From Deltaproteobacteria bacterium (lineage in GTDB: Bacteria; Myxococcota_A; Polyangia; HGW-17; SLPX01): a stretch of 64,000 nt of DNA. The notes under the pieces were generated by a model. That model saw only the letters and a program-made list of their open reading frames with translations. It made no database searches and had not been told where the DNA came from. The position numbers were made by a program, and so were the translations under genes. The stretch is from the NCBI GenBank assembly GCA_021162935.1, contig JAGGXR010000060.1:1-64000 (forward strand), read 5' to 3'. This document shows positions 44,102 to 53,524 of the stretch, piece by piece (positions within the stretch are counted from its first letter, which is position 1; every line of letters begins with the position of its first letter).

Positions 44102-46063
44102 ATGGCGGAAGAAGTCACTCTCGAAGGAAAAGTTTTCGAGGTTCCAGCAGCGATCAGGGAAAGTGCTCATATCAAGGGGTATGAGGAGTACAAGAAGATG
44201 TACGATCGGTCCATCAGCGACCCCGAAGGATTTTGGGCGGAGATGGCCGAGCAGTTCGTGACCTGGGACAAGAAGTGGGACAAGGTCTGGGACTGGGAGT
44301 TCAAGACTCCGAAGATCAAGTGGTTCGAGGGTGGAAAGCTGAACGTAACAGCGAACTGCTTGGACCGTCACATGGGTACTCCTATCGAGAACAAGGTTGC
44401 CTTGATTTGGGAAGGCAACGAACCCAATGAAACGCGCAAGATCACGTACAAGCAACTGCTCACCGAGGTGAAAAAGTTCGCCAACGTGCTCAAGAGCAAG
44501 GGCATCAAGAAGGGCGATCGCGTGGCTATTTATTTGCCCATGATTCCCGAACTCCCCGTGTCCCTGCTCGCATGTGCCCGCATCGGCGCCATCCACTCGG
44601 TGGTGTTCGGCGGGTTCAGCCCCGACGCGCTGCGCGACCGTATCGAGGATTCCAGATGCAAAATGGTCATCACAGTGGATGGCAACCACCGCGGCAAGAA
44701 GAGCGTTCCGTTGAAGATCAATGCGGACAAGGCCGTCGACGGCCTGTCCTACGTGGAAAACATGGTCGTGGTGAAGCGTTCCGGAATCGATGTCGAGATG
44801 AAGGAAGGCCGCGATTTCTGGTACCACGACCTCATGGAAACGGCATCGGATGAATGTGGCTACGAGGTCATGGACGCTGAGGATCCCCTCTTCATTCTTT
44901 ACACGTCCGGATCGACCGGCAAGCCCAAGGGCGTGGTTCACACTACGGGTGGGTATCTTACCTACGTGGCGGTCACCCACAAGTACGTGTTCGATTATCA
45001 CGACGAGGATGTCTTTTGGTGCACCGCCGACATTGGCTGGGTGACAGGCCACAGCTACATCGTCTACGGCCCGCTGGCGAACGGCGCCACCTCGGTCATG
45101 TTCGAGGGCATCCCGAGCTATCCGGACATGGGCCGGTTCTGGGAGATCGTGGCCAAGCACAAGGTGAACATCTTCTACACCGCGCCGACCGCCATCCGCG
45201 CCATCGCCAAGGAAGGCGACAGCTGGGTCAAGAAGCACGACCTGTCCAGCCTGCGTATCCTTGGGACCGTGGGCGAACCCATCAATCCCGAAGCCTGGCT
45301 GTGGTACTACAACACCGTGGGCGGCGGCCGCTGCCCCATCGTGGACACCTGGTGGCAGACCGAAACGGGCGGCATCCTCATCACACCGCTCCCCGGCGCC
45401 ATCAATATCAAGCCCGGCTCGGCGACCCTGCCCTTCTTCGGCGTGGAGCCCACTTTGGTGGACGACCAGGGCAAGGAACTCGAAGGTCCGGCCCAGGGGA
45501 ACCTCTGCATCAAGCGGCCTTGGCCTGGCATGATGCGGACCCTCTATGGCGACCACGATCGTTTCCGTCAGACCTATTTTTCCATGTACGAAGACAAGTA
45601 CTTCACGGGTGACGGCGCCCGTCGCGACGAGGACGGCTACTACTGGATCACGGGCCGCGTGGACGACGTCATCAACGTGTCGGGCCACCGGATGGGCACC
45701 GCCGAGGTGGAAAGCGCCTTGGTGAGTCACGATGCAGTGGCCGAGGCCGCTGTGGTCGGATATCCGCACGAAATCAAGGGCCAGGGCATCTATGCCTACG
45801 TGACCCTGAACACGGGCGTGGAAAAGAGCGACGAACTCCGCAAGGAGCTGGTCAAGCACGTGCGCAAGGAAATCGGACCCATCGCAACGCCGGACGTCAT
45901 CCAGTGGGCCGACTCCCTGCCCAAGACCCGGTCGGGCAAGATCATGCGCCGCATCCTGCGTAAGGTGGCGGCGAACGAGTACAAGGCTTTGGGCGACATC
46001 AGCACCCTGGCCGACTCGAGCGTGGTCCAGACCCTGATCGATGACCACAAGAAGCTCGTGTAG
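44102..46063 (+). CDS. acs: Acetyl-CoA synthetase (AMP-forming)
   Basis: Cytosolic enzyme of 653 aa that converts acetate, ATP and CoA into acetyl-CoA, AMP and PPi. The ATP-grasping loop [18 protein letters not shown], the acetate-pocket segment [17 protein letters not shown], the aromatic [26 protein letters not shown] and the hinge [13 protein letters not shown] are all intact. The [11 protein letters not shown] segment near the C-terminus holds the Lys that is reversibly acetylated by Pat-type enzymes in other bacteria. Length matches Acs. ATG 44102 has AAAGGAG upstream. The codons look cleaner and more GC-ending than in the neighbours, consistent with high expression. A stem-loop follows at 46105-46133. 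Confidence 0.97.
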   Translation: MAEEVTLEGKVFEVPAAIRESAHIKGYEEYKKMYDRSISDPEGFWAEMAEQFVTWDKKWDKVWDWEFKTPKIKWFEGGKLNVTANCLDRHMGTPIENKVALIWEGNEPNETRKITYKQLLTEVKKFANVLKSKGIKKGDRVAIYLPMIPELPVSLLACARIGAIHSVVFGGFSPDALRDRIEDSRCKMVITVDGNHRGKKSVPLKINADKAVDGLSYVENMVVVKRSGIDVEMKEGRDFWYHDLMETASDECGYEVMDAEDPLFILYTSGSTGKPKGVVHTTGGYLTYVAVTHKYVFDYHDEDVFWCTADIGWVTGHSYIVYGPLANGATSVMFEGIPSYPDMGRFWEIVAKHKVNIFYTAPTAIRAIAKEGDSWVKKHDLSSLRILGTVGEPINPEAWLWYYNTVGGGRCPIVDTWWQTETGGILITPLPGAINIKPGSATLPFFGVEPTLVDDQGKELEGPAQGNLCIKRPWPGMMRTLYGDHDRFRQTYFSMYEDKYFTGDGARRDEDGYYWITGRVDDVINVSGHRMGTAEVESALVSHDAVAEAAVVGYPHEIKGQGIYAYVTLNTGVEKSDELRKELVKHVRKEIGPIATPDVIQWADSLPKTRSGKIMRRILRKVAANEYKALGDISTLADSSVVQTLIDDHKKLV

Positions 46064-46104
46064 GTCCCCCTCCTTCGTTTTTCATCGAATCTTCCAACAA
46101 TCGA

Positions 46105-46133
46105 CCCTTGCCGCCTGTGACCGGCGGCAAGGG
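46105..46133 (+). terminator. Terminator-like hairpin downstream of acs
   Basis: CCCTTGCCGCC (46105-46115) pairs perfectly with GGCGGCAAGGG (46123-46133), loop TGTGACC. Only a weak T run follows, so termination may be partial. It lies between the convergent ends of acs and the pilin-like operon. Confidence 0.55.
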
Positions 46134-46205
46134 ATTGCCTTGTCCTCGAAAGCCTTTGAGAGGCTCTCTGCACCCAAAGGCGCCTGATGTTCGCAAGACC
46201 TGGGA

Positions 46206-46451
46206 CTAGGGAAATGGCAGGTTCAGCATCACGTAGAACGAGTCGTAGTAGCGCTGGAAGGCATTGATGAACGAAGGGAAGAACGTATAGAACATGAAAA
46301 TGCCGCCGCCAGTGAGCAGCAGACTGACCAGTGCATATTCCACCACGGCCTGACCGCTGCGGCCTCGTCGACGGCCCATGCCTTGTGCGCGTTTTTCGAG
46401 CCGTTTCCGATGGAAACGCTGCTTGCCGCATTCTCGGTCAGTCGGCTTCAT
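46206..46451 (-). CDS. Flp-like small pilin/pseudopilin
   Basis: Protein of 81 aa. A basic N-terminus of about 32 residues ends in GRSGQAVVEYALVSLLL, a prepilin-like cleavage site (G followed by QAVVE with Glu at +5) and a hydrophobic helix, then a short Phe/Tyr-rich tail ending MLNLPFP. This is the layout of Flp/TadE-type type IVb pilins, but the basic leader is longer than in classical Flp. The ATG at 46451 overlaps the stop of the preceding gene by 4 nt, so it is translationally coupled. It is the last gene of the pseudopilin operon (51357 to 46206). Confidence 0.72.
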   Translation of the reverse strand: MKPTDRECGKQRFHRKRLEKRAQGMGRRRGRSGQAVVEYALVSLLLTGGGIFMFYTFFPSFINAFQRYYDSFYVMLNLPFP

Positions 46452-47272
46452 GGGGTCGTCACCTGGGTGATATGGACCCGAATCTGTTTGCTGCCTGGGA
46501 CCGGCATGAAGTTGATGGTGCACTCGGCGTTGGCCCTGCGAAAGATGAGGGTGTGATAGTTTTTGGGCATCTGCGGCACCTTGGAGGCATTCTCCTTGAG
46601 CGTCCAGCCCGAAGAGCCCATCTTCGATTTGTAGAACGAGAGGTTTTCGTCCATCTTGGCAAAGTCTACGAAGGTAACGATGGTGCTGCCCGTGCCAGGG
46701 TCCTTTGCGCCCACGGACGTGACGCCTTCGGCTCCTGGGAAGACGGGCACTTCCGGTTTGACCGGTTTGGTGAGAACCGACGGGTTGATGGTCACCGAGA
46801 CCTGCACCATGGCATCGTTGCCCCGCTTCGTGATCAGCACCTGGCGCACCACATTTGAGCGGATGTCCAGTGCCGAGACGTGTCCGCCTCGGAGCGTGAT
46901 GTCCGACGTCACATGGTAGCCCGCCGCCCGCCACCGGTTCTCATAGAAATGCTCCACGACGAGGGGTTCATCCCTGGTGACGAAGTAGGACATATAGAGC
47001 TTGGCGGCTCCTGATTTCATGGCATGGGTGAGGGGGTACTCCTTGACCCCTGGGTACCTCGGCATGGACACCGGGTAGAAACCGATCATGGGATCTCGAT
47101 GCACGCGGGCGACGGCCTTGGGACCGAGTCCGGTCATCATCAAGGCGAAGGTGGCCAGGGCCGCACTGGCCACGGCCACTGCCAACAGTCTTGTCCAGGA
47201 GGCGTCCGAAGATCGATGCTCCCGACGCGGCGGTGTCTTGTTCGTCTCGTGTCTGTGCTGGCGGCTGGACAT
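46448..47272 (-). CDS. Membrane-anchored protein with duplicated YPG-type module, pilin operon
   Basis: Protein of 274 aa with a polar, His/Arg-rich N-terminus, one transmembrane helix (about 28-48) and two related extracytoplasmic modules. Module 1 (about 65-165) has MPRYPGVKEYPL, FVTRDEPLVVEHFYENRWRAAGYH; module 2 (about 173-270) has VPVFPGAEG, TFVDFAKMDENLSFYKSKMGSSGW. The shared pattern is P-[YF]-PG ... F-V-x ... V/L-x-x-FY ... [AS]-x-GW/Y. ATG 47272 has AGGAG 7 nt upstream, and the stop overlaps the pilin gene start. Function unknown; its place between TadE-like and Flp-like genes suggests a part in pilus or pseudopilus assembly. Confidence 0.72.
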   Translation of the reverse strand: MSSRQHRHETNKTPPRREHRSSDASWTRLLAVAVASAALATFALMMTGLGPKAVARVHRDPMIGFYPVSMPRYPGVKEYPLTHAMKSGAAKLYMSYFVTRDEPLVVEHFYENRWRAAGYHVTSDITLRGGHVSALDIRSNVVRQVLITKRGNDAMVQVSVTINPSVLTKPVKPEVPVFPGAEGVTSVGAKDPGTGSTIVTFVDFAKMDENLSFYKSKMGSSGWTLKENASKVPQMPKNYHTLIFRRANAECTINFMPVPGSKQIRVHITQVTTP

Positions 47273-47285
47273 GCCTTTTCTCCTG

Positions 47286-48503
47286 TCAATTCGGCGGCGG
47301 CACGACGTAGTCGCCGAATGGATTGTCCGACGACAAGGTGGATCCGCAGGTGAGTCGCTCTGGTTCGCTGCAGCCCATGAAGTTGTTGCCCCGATCCTTG
47401 AAGGTCTTTCGGTACTCGGATCCTTCCTTGTCGGGGGCCGTGTCATAGGCATGACTCCCCTTGTCCTCGTTGAGCGTGATCTGGCCCGACGCCGGATTGC
47501 CGTTTTTGTAGGCGTGGGAGACCACCGTGGTGGCCATGGGGTCAGCCGTGGGAGGCGGCGCATACCCAAAGGTGGCGATGGCGGTCAGCCATGTCAGGGT
47601 CTGGATGGGAATGACAAGCAGCGTTCGGACGCCGTTTCGAATGGCGGGTGATACGAAGGCCATCCGGTCCACCGCTTTCCAGTACGCCGTGTCTTTGCCC
47701 GCGTTGTTGTCCACGTTGTCGCCATAATGGAGTCTCCAGGAGTCGGCCACGAGAGCGGTTCGTTCGCGGAGCGTGAATCGTTTGGCCATCACATGGCGCT
47801 TCGAAAAGAGCTGCCCGGCTCCGTCCATGAATTTGTTGGGAATGAACTTGTTCCTGAACCTCAGCCGGACCGTGACTGCGGGATAGCCTTTGGTGTTGAA
47901 GCCCCATCGGGAGGGCGGGTTGAACCGGTTGAATCGACCTCCGAAGAATTTGACCTGTTCCGACCAGTATCCGGCCATCATGGCCACCAGGACCGGATTC
48001 TTGTGTTTGAAGCTCATGGCGCTCCAGACATCGGCCAGAAATCCGACGAAGTTGAAGACCATGTTCAGGTCGAACCCCACCAGATCCCGACCGGAAGGGA
48101 TCTTGGGCTCCATCTGGTCGTGCATGGTGATGATGGGAGGCGTCCAACCAATGGTGACGTAGGAGTTTCCTGGGAGTTTGTCTGTGGAGCGCAGATTCAG
48201 GTACCGGGGCATGGCGTCGAGCAGTACGCTGTTTCGCGCTTTCGTGTAGTACTGACCCTGGCTCGTCTTCGAGTAGTCGTGCAGGGGATAGGCGGTCATT
48301 TCCCAAGCGGCGTACCTGGCTGCCTCCTGGACCTTGAGCTTGACCTGGTTCAGTTCGTAGAAGTACATGGCGAACAGCAATATGGTGACCATGATGGGGA
48401 CCACGAGCGCGAATTCCACGATGGCCTGTCCTTTGCGCCTGCGTGGGCGCAGCGAGGATCGGATGCGTATCAGGAATGGGGTCGTGTGCTGTCTGTTCCT
48501 CAT
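47286..48503 (-). CDS. TadE-like pseudopilin (405 aa)
   Basis: A short basic leader is followed by RRRKGQAIVEFALVVPIMVTILLFAMYF, the TadE hallmark: G|QAIVE cleavage site with Glu at +5 and a hydrophobic helix. The large extracytoplasmic part (about 50-405) is rich in Trp, Phe and Asn, ends in a Pro-rich GDYVVPPPN and has two late Cys. Most TadE proteins are under 200 aa, so this is a long variant. Start ATG 48503 chosen because GAGG lies 6 nt upstream; 48509 is in frame. It begins 9 nt after the TadG-like stop, an operon-type spacing. Role inferred as a minor pseudopilin. Confidence 0.78.
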   Translation of the reverse strand: MRNRQHTTPFLIRIRSSLRPRRRKGQAIVEFALVVPIMVTILLFAMYFYELNQVKLKVQEAARYAAWEMTAYPLHDYSKTSQGQYYTKARNSVLLDAMPRYLNLRSTDKLPGNSYVTIGWTPPIITMHDQMEPKIPSGRDLVGFDLNMVFNFVGFLADVWSAMSFKHKNPVLVAMMAGYWSEQVKFFGGRFNRFNPPSRWGFNTKGYPAVTVRLRFRNKFIPNKFMDGAGQLFSKRHVMAKRFTLRERTALVADSWRLHYGDNVDNNAGKDTAYWKAVDRMAFVSPAIRNGVRTLLVIPIQTLTWLTAIATFGYAPPPTADPMATTVVSHAYKNGNPASGQITLNEDKGSHAYDTAPDKEGSEYRKTFKDRGNNFMGCSEPERLTCGSTLSSDNPFGDYVVPPPN

Positions 48504-48511
48504 GGCCATCC

Positions 48512-50299
48512 TCAATGCGTCATCACGGCGGTCACCGTCCGGAAGAAGAAGTCGGACAGGAGATTTCGGAGCATGTTGACGAGGCCGCGAACCACCTGGC
48601 TGCTCGACGAACTTGTGATGTGCGATGCGACGTACTTGTCCCAAACGTTCATGAGTTTCGAACCGATCGGGGCGAGACGAGCCCGCCAGAACGGGTTGAA
48701 GAAGTTGGGATGTTCGCTCCAGTCGCCTGGCCTATGGTAATAGGCCATGCCTCGGGCGATCACGTTGATGCCTTCGGGGAGCACCGTGGTGACCCGGTCG
48801 CCGCCGATGGTCGTGTCCAAGGAGGCGGAGGGGAGTGTTCCCATGTGGAACGTAAAGTCGTAATGCCAGGGCTTCTTGTTGCTGCCCGTCTGGAAGTTTT
48901 CGTGGTGCTTGTTCAAAAAGATCCAAGTGCTCGGTTGGTTGTAGTCCGCGTTTCGATCGCTACGAGCGTTGAATTTGAAGTATGGCGCTGGGCTCCAGTC
49001 GTGCTTGCCCGTCTTGGTCTGTGTGGTGTTGCGCAGACCCATGGGTGGGAAGGGAGCGAAGGCGATGCTGCTCCATCCTCCAGGAGCACCAGGCGTGGTG
49101 CCGCCCGGCGCGCGGTATTTGAAGTGCTTGCCGCCGTCTTCATCGGCATAGATGCCATCGCCGAGTTTTTTGACCCCAACCTGGGGCAGCAGGATGACGA
49201 AGGACGGTGCCGGTGGGGAGAAGAACACGCCACCTGCGTTTCCTGACAGGTAGTCATCCGAGGCAAGGGTGTCGCCCACCGGGTAGTTGAAGGGCTTTCG
49301 ATGCATCTGCGGCACTTCTGGGCCTAGGCTGCCAGATGCGACGATCTTGGTTTGACCCATTTTGATGCCGGCGATCATGCCCAGGCCCAGTGTGCTCGCC
49401 ACCATCCCGGATCGATTGTACACGTCGCGGTGGCTCCTGCTCGCGTTGACCATTTCGGCCATGACGCCCATGGCATCTTGGATTTCGGGCTTACTCGGAT
49501 CCTTTTTATACTCCTTGAGGTTTTTCCAACCCATGACCGCATCGAGCACGAAAGGATTGATGCCCGCCCCTGCATCGAAGGTCATCCGGAACTCAAGGGA
49601 GTTGAGGAGGGAGTTTACCAGTACATTGAGCCATTGGTTCTTGGCGGACGCACCCATCTGGTCGTCGTTCGCCTCTACGAACTCGTACATGCCCGTCAGG
49701 AGATGGCTGTTGATGAGCGCAAGCCGGATGAATTGCATCTGCCAGATGGCGTACTTGTTGAAGAGGCTCATGGCCTCGATTGTGGGTACGGCGATGCGGT
49801 GGAGGATGTCGTAGATCTGAGCCGCGATCCGGGCGAAGATGTTTGCTATCTGGGCCATGGCGGTGGCCACGCCCTTGCCCGCGCAGAACAAAGGGCCTAC
49901 TGGTGGCGGTAGGTCGCATCCGATGTCGTCGATGGCCCGGACTGCGTTGAACATGTCCCGCATGGTGCCGGACAGGGACACGACGAAGCCTGCGTAGCTC
50001 AGGTAGCTTTGCAGGACCATGGCCGTGTTGTAATGCACGATCTGCGTTCGATTCGTCAGGGCGATGAAGTTGAAGGCTCTGGCCTCCATGGCGGCCAGGG
50101 AATAGGCCGCCGCATCAGCTGCGTTTTGGAGGCGGATTCTCTGGTAGACGGCTTGGCCCAGGTTCATGGTGGCGATGACGGCCATCACCATGATGAAGAG
50201 GCCCAGGACGCCAAGGGGCAGCACCTGGCCTTTGCGGCCGCGTCGGGTCAGCCACTTCGATCGTTGGGATCTTTTCTTTTTGGTCGCTGTTTGCGACAT
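48512..50299 (-). CDS. TadG-like pilus-assembly protein
   Basis: Protein of 595 aa. The N-terminus has RRGRKGQVLPLGVLGLFIMVMAVIATMNLGQAVYQRIRLQNAADAAAYS (described in two motifs: a GQVLPL cleavage-like site, then the helix and the LQNAADAAA motif). LQNAADAAAYSLA is characteristic of TadG/putative Flp-assembly proteins. No Glu at +5. Residues about 130-595 are a long extracytoplasmic region with Gly/Pro-rich and His/Trp-rich parts and no recognisable VWA domain. ATG 50299 has AGGAC immediately upstream and GGAG further off. It lies between two TadE-like genes with gaps of 14 and 8 nt, supporting one operon. Confidence 0.75.
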   Translation of the reverse strand: MSQTATKKKRSQRSKWLTRRGRKGQVLPLGVLGLFIMVMAVIATMNLGQAVYQRIRLQNAADAAAYSLAAMEARAFNFIALTNRTQIVHYNTAMVLQSYLSYAGFVVSLSGTMRDMFNAVRAIDDIGCDLPPPVGPLFCAGKGVATAMAQIANIFARIAAQIYDILHRIAVPTIEAMSLFNKYAIWQMQFIRLALINSHLLTGMYEFVEANDDQMGASAKNQWLNVLVNSLLNSLEFRMTFDAGAGINPFVLDAVMGWKNLKEYKKDPSKPEIQDAMGVMAEMVNASRSHRDVYNRSGMVASTLGLGMIAGIKMGQTKIVASGSLGPEVPQMHRKPFNYPVGDTLASDDYLSGNAGGVFFSPPAPSFVILLPQVGVKKLGDGIYADEDGGKHFKYRAPGGTTPGAPGGWSSIAFAPFPPMGLRNTTQTKTGKHDWSPAPYFKFNARSDRNADYNQPSTWIFLNKHHENFQTGSNKKPWHYDFTFHMGTLPSASLDTTIGGDRVTTVLPEGINVIARGMAYYHRPGDWSEHPNFFNPFWRARLAPIGSKLMNVWDKYVASHITSSSSSQVVRGLVNMLRNLLSDFFFRTVTAVMTH

Positions 50300-50313
50300 G
50301 GTCCTGCGTTCTC

Positions 50314-51357
50314 CTAGTAGCTTTCCATGATGCTGACACGGTATGGATTCGACTGCATCCGCATGGTGTACGTCCCTTCGAGGGGAATCATGTAGACCGG
50401 ATGGGCGGCGTTGTTCGCCAGGGCCGCCAGATCCTTGGTCAGGGAGTCGCCACCAGATAGCTTCACCGCTTTTCCGTAGAGCACTGCACTGTTTCCGTTT
50501 GGATTCCGACTCGGAGACGCCACCGCTCCGTACAATTTCACTCCGAGGCGTTGGGCGAGCCACGCCTCGTGGACGAGCCAATTCGCAAAGGGAATCCGCA
50601 TTACGTACAAATACTGGACCCGAATGGACAGCCTGGTGGCCCGGCGCCAGCTTGCGCCCTTTCGGACATCGTCGAAGTCGGTCTCCGTATGGTTGAGACT
50701 GAAGCTGGATGGGCTCGGGCTGATGATGTCCACGGTCACCATCTGTCGGTTCTTGTTGCCCAACGCGCCGTTGATGGCGTCGGTGAGTTCGTGGTGGGCG
50801 TAGTTGGCTGCAATGGCCACGATCTTGTCTCTCAGCCCACTGGCCGGGCCCTGGAACGATTGCGGAAATTGCTGGATGATCTGATCCGTGCCGTGGGTGA
50901 TGGCGTCCACGGCATCCGGGATGCGACGGTTCACCTGGTAAAGGAGCGCGCGCTGTACGATGCGTGTGACCATCTGCATCGGGTTGCCGAGATCGTTTTC
51001 TTTGATGAGTCCTTCGTAGGTGGGAAGCAGGGCGATGATGGCCGCATTTTCCATCATCCAGCGATCGGCGTTCCACACGATGCCGGCCCTGGCGGCGCAG
51101 AAGGCCGCGTATTCCGTCATGATTTTCGCGTGTTGGATCATGGCGAGTTGGAGCACGCCCAGGATCAGAAACATCATGATGGGAACTACGATGGCGGTTT
51201 CCACCATGGCCTGGCCACGTCGGGCAGCCCGGCGGATTCGCCGAAACGCCCATCTGGGGGGCTCGGGGCAGGATGCTGCCGGTAGGGCGCCCCACGGGCG
51301 CCGTGGTGCCCGTTCGGTATTGCCTTCGACCGGTTTTTGTACATCGCAGTCTTGCAT
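50314..51357 (-). CDS. TadE-like pseudopilin (347 aa), first gene of the operon
   Basis: Basic leader of about 48 residues, then RRGQAMVETAIVVPIMMFLILG with G|QAMVE and Glu at +5, the TadE signature, and an alpha helix running into AKIMTEYAAFCAARAG. The remaining 250 residues are extracytoplasmic with mixed alpha/beta character. I chose the ATG at 51357 because AAAGGTGGCGCAG precedes it; an upstream ATG at 51417 has no site, and a TATATT near 51390 (minus strand) sits where a promoter would be expected. The divergent GNAT gene starts at 51460. First of five co-directional genes; no ATPase (TadA) or outer-membrane secretin is in the window. Confidence 0.76.
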   Translation of the reverse strand: MQDCDVQKPVEGNTERAPRRPWGALPAASCPEPPRWAFRRIRRAARRGQAMVETAIVVPIMMFLILGVLQLAMIQHAKIMTEYAAFCAARAGIVWNADRWMMENAAIIALLPTYEGLIKENDLGNPMQMVTRIVQRALLYQVNRRIPDAVDAITHGTDQIIQQFPQSFQGPASGLRDKIVAIAANYAHHELTDAINGALGNKNRQMVTVDIISPSPSSFSLNHTETDFDDVRKGASWRRATRLSIRVQYLYVMRIPFANWLVHEAWLAQRLGVKLYGAVASPSRNPNGNSAVLYGKAVKLSGGDSLTKDLAALANNAAHPVYMIPLEGTYTMRMQSNPYRVSIMESY

Positions 51358-51459
51358 CTGCGCCACCTTTTCGAGTATGACATCTAGAATATACCGTTTT
51401 TCTTCGTGCATTGCCATCGGTCAACTGGCCGCCTGCAAGGGTGTTTTCGAGAGGCATTC

Positions 51460-51975
51460 GTGGTTCAGGAATCCAAAGCGAAGCAGTCGTGCCGCATCCG
51501 TGCGGCCCACTTCGGTGACTACGAAACCGTTTCCGATATCGCCGGCGACGTGTTTGCGGCCTATGGGGACTATTCCGAGGTGCTGCCCGGGTACATGTTT
51601 TTCGACAACGTCCAGACCTTCGTCTGCGAGGTCGAGGATCGGATTGTTGGGTTCATTCAGCTTGGTTTCGTGCCCGACGCGGCCCAGGGCGGCCGGGTTG
51701 TGGCGGACGTGCTCGCCGTGGGACTGCTCGATGGGTATCGCCACATGGGTCTGGGCAGGGCCCTGTTTCAAAGGGTGTTCGACGAGATGGAGCAGGTGGG
51801 TCCGGCCCGGGGACTGTTCGACCTGTGGCTCACGGTGGCGCACACGAATCGGCCGGCCATCGAGGCGTTTACACGATTGGGGTTCACGTTTCATGGAGAA
51901 GCCGTCGGGATCTATGAAGGCGGCCAGCGGGCGCTCAGGATGCGGCGTCCCATCGAACAGGGAGGTGACAGTTGA
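51460..51975 (+). CDS. GNAT-family N-acetyltransferase
   Basis: Protein of 171 aa with the GNAT core: VLAVGLLDGYRHMGLGRALFQRVFDE contains the acetyl-CoA pyrophosphate loop R-x-x-G-x-G (RHMGLG), followed by AHTNRPAIEAFTRLGF, the usual closing helix and strand. Substrate unknown. GTG 51460 has GAGAGG 5 nt upstream; an open frame back to 51406 is a shadow. It overlaps the purB start by 4 nt (TTGA at 51972-51975), so it may be coupled to purine synthesis expression; no purine link for the enzyme itself can be read. Confidence 0.85.
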   Translation: MVQESKAKQSCRIRAAHFGDYETVSDIAGDVFAAYGDYSEVLPGYMFFDNVQTFVCEVEDRIVGFIQLGFVPDAAQGGRVVADVLAVGLLDGYRHMGLGRALFQRVFDEMEQVGPARGLFDLWLTVAHTNRPAIEAFTRLGFTFHGEAVGIYEGGQRALRMRRPIEQGGDS

Positions 51976-53282
51976 TCGCACGCTACACGCACGAGGCGAT
52001 GACGGCCCTTTGGTCCGATCAATCGAGGTATCGGGCCTGGTTCGACGTGGAATTGGCCGCCTGCCGGGCCATGGAGGAAGAAGATGTGGTCCCCGCCGGC
52101 ACCGCCGATGTGGTTGCGCCCGTCCGGGACCGGATCGACGCGCATCGAATCGATACAATCGAGGCGACCACCAGGCACGACGTGATCGCGTTTCTGACCC
52201 ATATCGAGGAACTGGCCGGTCCGTCAGCCAGGTGGCTCCACCTCGGGCTGACCTCCTCCGACATTCTAGACACATCCATGGCGTTGCTCGTGACGCACGC
52301 CTGTAATCTGATCCTCGGCGAAGCAGAGGAGTTTGCCTTGGTGTTGCGTCGTCGTGCCGACGAACTTCGAGATGTGGCCATGGTGGGGCGCACCCATGGT
52401 ATCCACGCCGAGCCCACGTCCTGTGGTGTGACCTTTGCCCTCTGGTACGCGGAACTCCAGCGGAACATGGTGCGGATGCGGCGGGCCAGGGACGCAATGT
52501 CGGTGGGCAAGCTCGCCGGAGCCGTGGGAACCTACGCGAACGTGTCCCCCCAGGTCGAGGCCCGGGCGCTGGCTGCGCTGGGTCTTCGGCCCGAAACCGT
52601 GGCGACCCAGGTCGTGCAGCGGGACCGTTACGCGGAGTTGGTGTTCGCCGTGGCCCAGATGGCTTCTGGTATCGAGAAGATGGCGGTCACCATCAGGGGG
52701 TGGCAACGCACCGAGGTGGGCGAGGCTCATGAGCCCTTTGGTCGCGGTCAGAAGGGGTCCTCGGCGATGCCCCACAAGAAGAATCCGATCCTGAGTGAAA
52801 ATCTGTGCGGGCTGGCTCGGGTGACCCGTGGGTACGTGACCACGGCCATCGAAAACAATGCCTTGTGGCACGAACGGGACATCAGCCACTCGTCAGCGGA
52901 GCGGATGATGATACCGGACGTGACGTCCGTGCTCCATTTCATGCTCCGACGGGCCAAGTCGTTGGCCGATGGTCTGGTCATCCATCGGGACCGCATGGCT
53001 CAGAATCTGGACCTGACCGGAGGCCTCATCTACAGCCAATCGGTTTTGTTGGAGTTGGTTCGGCGTGGCCTGCCCAGACAGAAGGCCTACGAAGCGGTCC
53101 AGCGTTGTGCCTTGTCCGATGGTTCCGATGTCACGTTTCGTCAGAGGCTCAGCGAAGATCCTTTGGTGAGTGCTCACCTCAGCGGCGAGGAACTCGAGCG
53201 GCTCTTCGATGTCGGGTACCACCTGCGACACGTGGGCCGAATCATCGATCGAGCCATCGGTGCCGCCGAGAGCCGGTCATAG
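51972..53282 (+). CDS. purB: Adenylosuccinate lyase
   Basis: Enzyme of 436 aa catalysing two steps of purine synthesis: SAICAR to AICAR plus fumarate, and adenylosuccinate to AMP plus fumarate. The fumarase/aspartase signature is intact as KGSSAMPHKKNP, and HLGLTSSDILDT and GRTHGIHAEP carry the conserved His/Ser region. Length matches bacterial PurB. The TTG start at 51972 is supported by GGAGG 6 nt upstream and by overlap with the GNAT stop. purC begins about 240 nt later on the same strand, and purF follows, giving a purine cluster. Confidence 0.95.
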   Translation: MIARYTHEAMTALWSDQSRYRAWFDVELAACRAMEEEDVVPAGTADVVAPVRDRIDAHRIDTIEATTRHDVIAFLTHIEELAGPSARWLHLGLTSSDILDTSMALLVTHACNLILGEAEEFALVLRRRADELRDVAMVGRTHGIHAEPTSCGVTFALWYAELQRNMVRMRRARDAMSVGKLAGAVGTYANVSPQVEARALAALGLRPETVATQVVQRDRYAELVFAVAQMASGIEKMAVTIRGWQRTEVGEAHEPFGRGQKGSSAMPHKKNPILSENLCGLARVTRGYVTTAIENNALWHERDISHSSAERMMIPDVTSVLHFMLRRAKSLADGLVIHRDRMAQNLDLTGGLIYSQSVLLELVRRGLPRQKAYEAVQRCALSDGSDVTFRQRLSEDPLVSAHLSGEELERLFDVGYHLRHVGRIIDRAIGAAESRS

Positions 53283-53524
53283 GGTGGCCTCCCCGGCGGG
53301 TCCATGGAGGTGCAGCGAAGGGGCGCATAATTGTCTTGGCGTCGGATCCAAGGTGTGGCAAGGCGAAGGCATCTGGAGCGGCAATACGCAGGACGCCGTG
53401 CATCTCGAAGCACGCTCGGCGGGATCGAACGAGAGGAAATGGAACGACACCCTGTTCGCCATCGGACCTGGAAGGTGATCGAGGACCGATGGGCAAGGGA
53501 ACAGAGCGGCGAGGGAGGTGGACG
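53283..53524. other. 242-nt gap between purB and purC
   Basis: No convincing gene. The 3' end of the gap holds only the purC ribosome-binding site (GGGAGGTGGACG before 53525). Short open frames here are shadows of the reading frames of neighbours. Confidence 0.45.

Noticed and set aside
52805-53524. In-frame extension of purC back into purB
   Set aside because: The PurC family start and a GGAGG site at 53525 fix the start; the extension is antisense-free but unordered.
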